Positions 59,273 through 64,000 of a stretch of DNA of 64,000 bases are shown here, in pieces. The DNA lies in the NCBI GenBank assembly GCA_027943335.1, contig BSBK01001302.1:1747501-1811500 (forward strand), written 5' to 3'. The notes under the pieces were generated by a model that was not told where the DNA came from, searched no databases, and saw nothing but the letters and a program-made list of their open reading frames with translations. Within the stretch, counting starts at the first letter, position 1; every line of letters begins with the position of its first letter. The position numbers and the translations under genes are program-made. This DNA is from Chamaecyparis obtusa (lineage: Eukaryota > Streptophyta > Pinopsida > Cupressales > Cupressaceae).

Positions 59273-60239
59273 TGTAGTCAAGGTGGGTGGATCCAATTAA
59301 GGACTAACCAACCTTGTAGCCAAACCAATATGTAGCGGAAATACACAATAACAATAACAGATCTGCAAAGAAACAAAATTCTTTATTCATGAAAACACTG
59401 ATTACATGCAATGTGTCAGGCTGTAAGACCTTCCTGGTTACGGCCAATTACAAAGCAAGTAACAGTCTACAAGATCTCATAGGATCTAAATCTTTTCCCC
59501 AACATCAGCATCCAACTAGTCTAGATCTGCAATAGGCAGCACACTGGTAGGCACCTAGGAAAGATCTGAACTTGTACTCAAACTTCCAAGAAATCTTCCT
59601 GTTCCTAAGCTCACAGGCTACTAACCCTCCAACCAACAATCTGATGCCCTAAACAACTACCCAAGCATCCTATAAATATTGATTCCTAGCCACAAGTCAG
59701 TTGATGAAACAATAAATCTTTAAAAATAAATAATAAATGCTAAAACATTTGTCGGCTCTCACATAGCCTTACAAAATAAATAAACTCTCAAAGATGGCCC
59801 CAAACGGTCATCAGATTCTCATAGAAGAATGCAACATGCCAGATCTAGGTCCCCACATGTCCAACGGTCAATCCATAACTCAAGGAGCATGACCCAAATT
59901 AAATGCACTAGTCGGCCAAGCTGATTCATCCAAATAATCTCGTTGGTAAGCAAGAACACCGAGCAACAGAGGAAATAATTGAGCACCAATGAACCGACCA
60001 TGCCAAGCATGATCGAGCAACACAGTTATTACCGAGCACCAGTGAACTAATGCCTTTAGTCACCAAGTGTTCTTTAGAGACCGAGCAACCTGGTAACCAC
60101 ACAAACTGAGTAACCAGTCTCCCAAATCGAGCAAGAACTCTCCAAACCAAGATCAAAACTAACAATCTACCTTAAAAAAAACAAAACATATTTTTGGTTG
60201 ATACAAGATTGCCAAGAATCCTAGGATGCTCCTGCATCA
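59273..60239 (-). repeat. 5' LTR of TR-GAG copy 2
   Basis: Pairs with 56268-57234 along its full length. The inner edge abuts the primer site at about 59255-59272. Confidence 0.82.
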
Positions 60240-61392
60240 TATTTAAACAATTCATGATGAATTATGTTGATTGTGATCGCTACCTCAATTTATCCCTTTA
60301 AATTATGGCACAGTTTCATGTAAACTATCTTTCTTGATGGAAGTATCAGTTGGGTAATTTCAATTTGCACTTTCCATGTAAACTATGTTTCTTGGTGGAG
60401 TTGTTTGAGTATTTCAATTGGGTAATTGATACTTCATAGAAATTGAGAACAAAGCTTCATTTTGAGTTGTAAATTCCTCTCATAACTTTTAGTAGCCTAC
60501 CAACATGAATATCATCACATTGCCATAAATCTAACTAATGGTTCTGAGTATATTGCAGAAATTGAGTTCAATCTGGGAAAACTTGCATGGTGTAAGCATA
60601 TAAGCTAATGGGCATGAAAGATATGTCAGTTTGTGATGTTTTGTACATACTAAGAAAGGAAGTAGTTGTTTTGAAGCTTTCCATATTAGTATTGAGAAAA
60701 CACTTACTGTAGTTCTATGGAAGCAAAAATTCTAATCTGTGTGTGTTCATATATTGTATGCAACATATACCACCCTATTGATGGTATGTACCATTGTTAG
60801 GTCTATATCTGATAGACCTGAGCATATGTTGACTATGCTAATGATAAATATAATGGAGAATCAGTCTCTTGGTCTTAGAAGCATGGTGTGTTAAAGTCAT
60901 GCATTTGAATTGAATGGAGTCTTTTAAAAGTCCATGTTAGTTATGTTATATTAGGATTTTTTTAATAGAGGTTCAAATTATAAGGAAGGGCATGAAGTGT
61001 GCAAGTATAGTAGTGAACTAAGGGTAGGCTGAAACCTCTTCTCATAAAACTGAGAGTATTTAGGATATTCATTCTGCTAAAATTTGGTCAGATAATTTTA
61101 GCAGAATGAGAATAAAACCCCTTAAAAATTCTTAATAGCTGCAAATCTAATAATATTATATTAAATATCTGAAAAATGTCATCCAATTTTTTTGAACACA
61201 AAAAAAAACCCCACAAACCCTACTTTTGGAATTTGTGAGTCCATGAGGATTAAACCCATCACAGAAAATTTCTCAAACCTACAGAACAAAACATTAGAAA
61301 ACATAAACTGATATTCTTTAATCCATATAATGATATGTCTTTTGGGTAGGGTTTTAGAAACTCCTTTTATTTATTCACAGAAACAAGGTATG
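60240..61392. other. Intergenic sequence right of TR-GAG copy 2
   Basis: This should include the flank that continued the methylesterase copy, but I do not recognise any further exon. A 16-bp perfect hairpin (about 61069-61109, TCATTCTGCTAAAATT arms) and the permuted motif described under findings lie near its end. Confidence 0.4.
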
Positions 61393-62262
61393 TGAAATGT
61401 CCCCTTTTTAATTTTTATATCATATTTAAATCCTCTAATCAGATTATTAAATCAAACAATCAACACTTTGAAAGATTATGCAATTTCTCAATAAAACCCA
61501 AATCGGGTATGCCCGAAATAGTGCCAAAAAACTTCACAGCTTCACATATTATTGATAAATTTGAAAGTAGAAATTTTTATAGAAATTTTTCCAGCATAAC
61601 AGCCTACAAAATGACATTACCAGATGTGCATAGAGTTTACACAATAGTTCCAAAATGGAGGACAAATACAATGCTCATCGGGCTCCTGAAAACAACACAA
61701 AATAGCTTGAAAACACCATAAAACACTAAAAATCTATCATAGAAGTAGAATCATGACCAAATAAATATATTCAACTCTATTTTAACATCAAAACAGATGC
61801 AATATAGAAGCAGCCCAAACTGATATGAAAAACTCAACCAGAAACACCAAAATCTTACAAAAACACACTCGAAAACTCACAAATCTGCACTGTTTAGCAA
61901 AGGGAAAACTCCGCATGAGCTTGCACATGGAATGGAATCAAAATACCATCCTTAGACTTCCTAGAAACCTAAAAAATCCTATCTTTGGGTCTCCTTCTCC
62001 ACAGGTTTGGCAGCCTCTAAAGAACAACAAAGCAATGAGCAAAAATCAAGTTCAAGAATGAGCCCGAAATGCCTCCAAACCCCTTTAAAAGAGGGAATAA
62101 ACCTAACTCACGACCAAGAGGGGTGAATATGACATATTTTAATAATATTTAACATTTTTTAATCCATTGGTTTCCAAAGATTAGCCCCTTTTCCTAAAAC
62201 TTCACTTTTTGACCTGCCAACCTTAGCAAAATTTATAATTATTTTGAAAAGGGGACATGACA
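61393..62262 (-). repeat. LTR of a Ty3/gypsy chromovirus (3' LTR on the minus strand)
   Basis: On the plus strand it begins TGAAATGTCCCCTTTTT and ends AAAAGGGGACATGACA, so its termini are inverted copies of each other. The adjoining minus-strand sequence (62263-62401) is a gypsy polyprotein C-terminus ending in a GGGAGGGAGGACT polypurine tract, which fixes orientation. Two short open frames inside it have no motif. Confidence 0.65.
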
Positions 62263-62401
62263 AGTCCTCCCTCCCAAATATTGCTTGTCCTCAAGAAATG
62301 AAGGTTGGGATGCTCAAGAATATGTGTTCCTTCCCAAGTTGCATCCTCCAATGGTAATCCTTTCTATTTGACCAAATGCTTTGCAGGGATAACTTTAAGG
62401 A
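62263..62401 (-). pseudogene. Chromodomain tail of a Ty3/gypsy polyprotein
   Basis: The minus strand reads IPAKHLVK*KGLPLEDATWE followed by EHPNLHF. This matches the end of a retrotransposon chromodomain (hLVKWKGLP.EDATWE), with TAG (62364-62366 as CTA on the plus strand) in place of the aromatic-cage Trp. Chromodomains guide integration to heterochromatin. The rest of the element is absent right of 62401, where unrelated C-rich sequence starts. Confidence 0.65.
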
Positions 62402-62700
62402 ACCCCCCCTCCCAAAAAGTATAAAATTGTGGCGAATCACATGTGATTTGGGTGAAAAAAATTTAATAGTGTTGGCGAATTATGCGTCAATCTATGGATA
62501 TTTGGTGGCGAATTTTTTAATAGTTTACACAATTTTTATAAAAAAATGGTGATTAAATTTTTTTTTAAAAATAAATTTATTAATATTGATGGTGAATTAT
62601 GTTTTGAAATATGGGTATTGGTTGGGGAATATTTTAATAACCGATACCATTTTTATAAAAAAATGGTGAAATTATTTTCCAAATAGTTGAATTAATTTAT
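62402..62700. repeat. Short diverged repeats with GTGGCGAAT / ATGGTGAA phrases
   Basis: GTTGGCGAATTATG, GGTGGCGAATTTTTTAATAG, GATGGTGAATTATG and GTTGGGGAATATTTTAATAA alternate with TTTTTATAAAAAAATGGTGA (two copies, about 62535 and 62652). They form two to three diverged units of about 115 bp. Confidence 0.5.
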
Positions 62701-62840
62701 TTGTTATTGGAAATTTGAATACTGACACATTGCATCGGGTCCCACAGTCCCAGTCCCATCACCCATGACTATGATAATGATGTCAGACTCAAACGACAAA
62801 CATCCGTTGGATTTAATATGTATCAACGGCCAAAGATGAA

Positions 62841-62962
62841 TTTTGGGCATATTGCTGGTCCTTATAACATTTACTGAAAACTATCGGTGGAAACATGACA
62901 CGTGTCATGTTTCCGCCGATAGTTTTCAGTAAATGTTATAAGGAACAACAATATGCCCAAAA
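62841..62962. repeat. Near-perfect palindrome with 61-nt arms
   Basis: The left arm 62841-62901 and right arm 62902-62962 are reverse complements with three mismatches, no spacer, and ACACGTGT at the centre, which contains a G-box CACGTG. As RNA it would be a long hairpin. No target duplication or known terminus is seen. It may be a foldback/MITE remnant or a small-RNA precursor-like locus. Confidence 0.85.
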
Positions 62963-63234
62963 AGTATCATTCTTAATTTGGCATTTATTAGATAGAAATA
63001 AAGTAAAGTTTTAAGTAATGTACTGAGTATATTACCATTTACCATAGGCGATGTGTGGAATTAAAGCAATGTACTAAGTATATTTATTATCATATTGATT
63101 TGAAATTTGAATTAATTGTAGAATTAAAGCAATGTACTGACAGATACGTGTAATCTATTCATTACCTCGATAGAATAATTGGTTAGAGTTAAGGCTTGAT
63201 GAAAAGTAAAACATCATCTCATCTTAGAGTTAAG

Positions 63235-64000
63235 GCTTGAACAATTGTCGCATGATCACATAGCCAGGAAATGGACTATACGAACATGCGACATACCTCC
63301 ACGTCACCCTTCTACCTTGCCATATGACCGCCACCGCCAAAACACAGGGTTTGTCGCATGATCGCAAAGCATGAAATTGGTTCATGCAAACATGCGACAA
63401 ACTGTCACGCCAGTCGTAAATCTTGAAACATGCTAGCCAACCTGCAAGCCCCTCTGACCATGGCCCCATCGATAATTTCCATGTCTCCACCACATCGACC
63501 AATCAGAAAATGCTGCATCACCATCTACCACCGGGCTGAGGAACAGGTGTCAACCAGTTGCATGATTGCATGTCAGAAAACTCTAACATGTGATCATGCG
63601 ATAGCCACCCACAAGATGCCACATAACCACCAGCGGGACCACTGCCCTCCCCTCCAATGGACCCAGCACAAGAAGTAACTGATCGCTTGGTTGCATGTCA
63701 AAATTTTTTGACATGCGATCATGCGACAACTGAGCATTTTACCAAATCAGCCAATCACAACCTAACACCTTGACGATGAATCATCATGTGGTCCCATTGC
63801 AGACAAACCAATGGCATCTAATTGGATGGTGGGCACATGATCGCATGGGGAGGCATCTAATTGGATGGTGGGCACATGATCGCATGGGGAGAGAATATTC
63901 CATGCGATCACACGCCGACCATCGATCAAAATCTCTAGCCCAAGCCTCGCCGACCACAGTCCATCTCTTTATTTCCTTCGGCCAATAGGGGAGCACCATT
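63235..64000. repeat. Hairpin-rich segment related to the LINE 3' UTR
   Basis: Inverted repeats with the GTCGCATGATCGCAT / ATGCGATCATGCGAC core lie at about 63246-63292, 63352-63401, 63558-63601 and 63690-63727, and part of one lies at 63835-63915. CAGCGGGACCACTGCC (about 63632) is the complement of the LINE 3' UTR phrase CAGTGGTCCTGCTG, so this is probably a minus-strand relative. A 39-bp tandem duplication (GGCATCTAATTGGATGGTGG...) spans 63813-63890. It continues past the window edge. Confidence 0.6.

Larger units (their letters stand above)
56268..60239 (-). mobile_element. TR-GAG element (gag-protease-only), copy 2
   Basis: Direct repeats 56268-57234 and 59273-60239. On the minus strand they begin TGATGCAGGAGCATCC and end CTTGACTACA or CTTGACTGCA. 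The primer site AGGTGGTATCAGAGC lies just inside the right (5') LTR. The start, the preceding CCTGGGATGTC, and the internal protein match copy 1 at 11377-15280, so the two belong to one family. Internal coding is gag, knuckle, protease and a tail, with no reverse transcriptase. By eye about one LTR position in ten differs. A clean target duplication was not found (TTTAA left, TATTT right). Confidence 0.82.

Noticed and set aside
56263..60244. Target duplication of TR-GAG copy 2
   Set aside because: TTTAA on the left and TATTT on the right do not match well enough to call.
61392..62061. Open frames inside the chromovirus LTR as genes
   Set aside because: They lie within the LTR borders and have no motif.

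Overview
The window looks like nuclear DNA from a seed plant, most likely a conifer (inference). The reasons are: AT-rich sequence with very low gene density; LTR retrotransposons nested three deep; a terpene synthase copy with the ten-exon layout and sequence signatures of the gymnosperm TPS-d clade; and LTR ends, tRNA-Met primer sites and LINE/Harbinger proteins typical of plants. I found no intact host gene. Every gene-like unit is a transposon or a pseudogene.

Region 1 (1-19960) is a stack of elements. The 3' part of an outer LTR retrotransposon (PPT and LTR at 19482-19960) is interrupted by a large pol-less Copia-like element at 562-18854 with a perfect TCTTT duplication. That element holds three later insertions: a degenerate Ty1/copia element on the minus strand (2058-9502); a gag-protease-only element (TR-GAG type) at 11377-15280 with duplication GCTGG; and, inside its right LTR, a 972-bp TIR transposon (17336-18307) that seems to carry a captured fragment of a UPF0496/DUF677 gene.

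Region 2 (19961-38260) has two decayed terpene synthase copies in head-to-head orientation, at 22830-23985 (minus) and 33930-37551 (plus). Between them lies a 5'-truncated plant LINE (about 24600-29527) whose 3' UTR carries tandem repeats and strong hairpins built on a GCATGATCGCATG core. The plus-strand TPS copy keeps all ten exons and the DDxxD motif but has two nonsense codons.

Region 3 (38264-54300) starts with a direct duplication of a 1.8-kb unit. The second copy contains a solo LTR (41414-43038, TSD AAACT) whose empty site is preserved in the first copy. The unit is then cut by one end of a PIF/Harbinger-like TIR element. Further on are a second solo LTR (43891-45147), a GRF zinc-finger fragment, minisatellites, and a decayed PIF/Harbinger transposon with both proteins (Myb/SANT ORF1 and DDE transposase) on the minus strand. 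ORF1 is split by a third solo LTR (50047-51076), and the reading frame joins cleanly once that LTR is ignored.

Region 4 (54300-64000) contains a methylesterase (SABP2/MES-type alpha/beta hydrolase) pseudogene abutting or split by a second TR-GAG element (56268-60239, minus), an LTR plus chromodomain tail of a Ty3/gypsy chromovirus (61393-62401, minus), a near-perfect palindrome with 61-nt arms centred on CACGTG (62841-62962), and a hairpin-rich end segment (63235-64000) that resembles the LINE 3' UTR. All homology calls come from reading the sequence. No database search was run.
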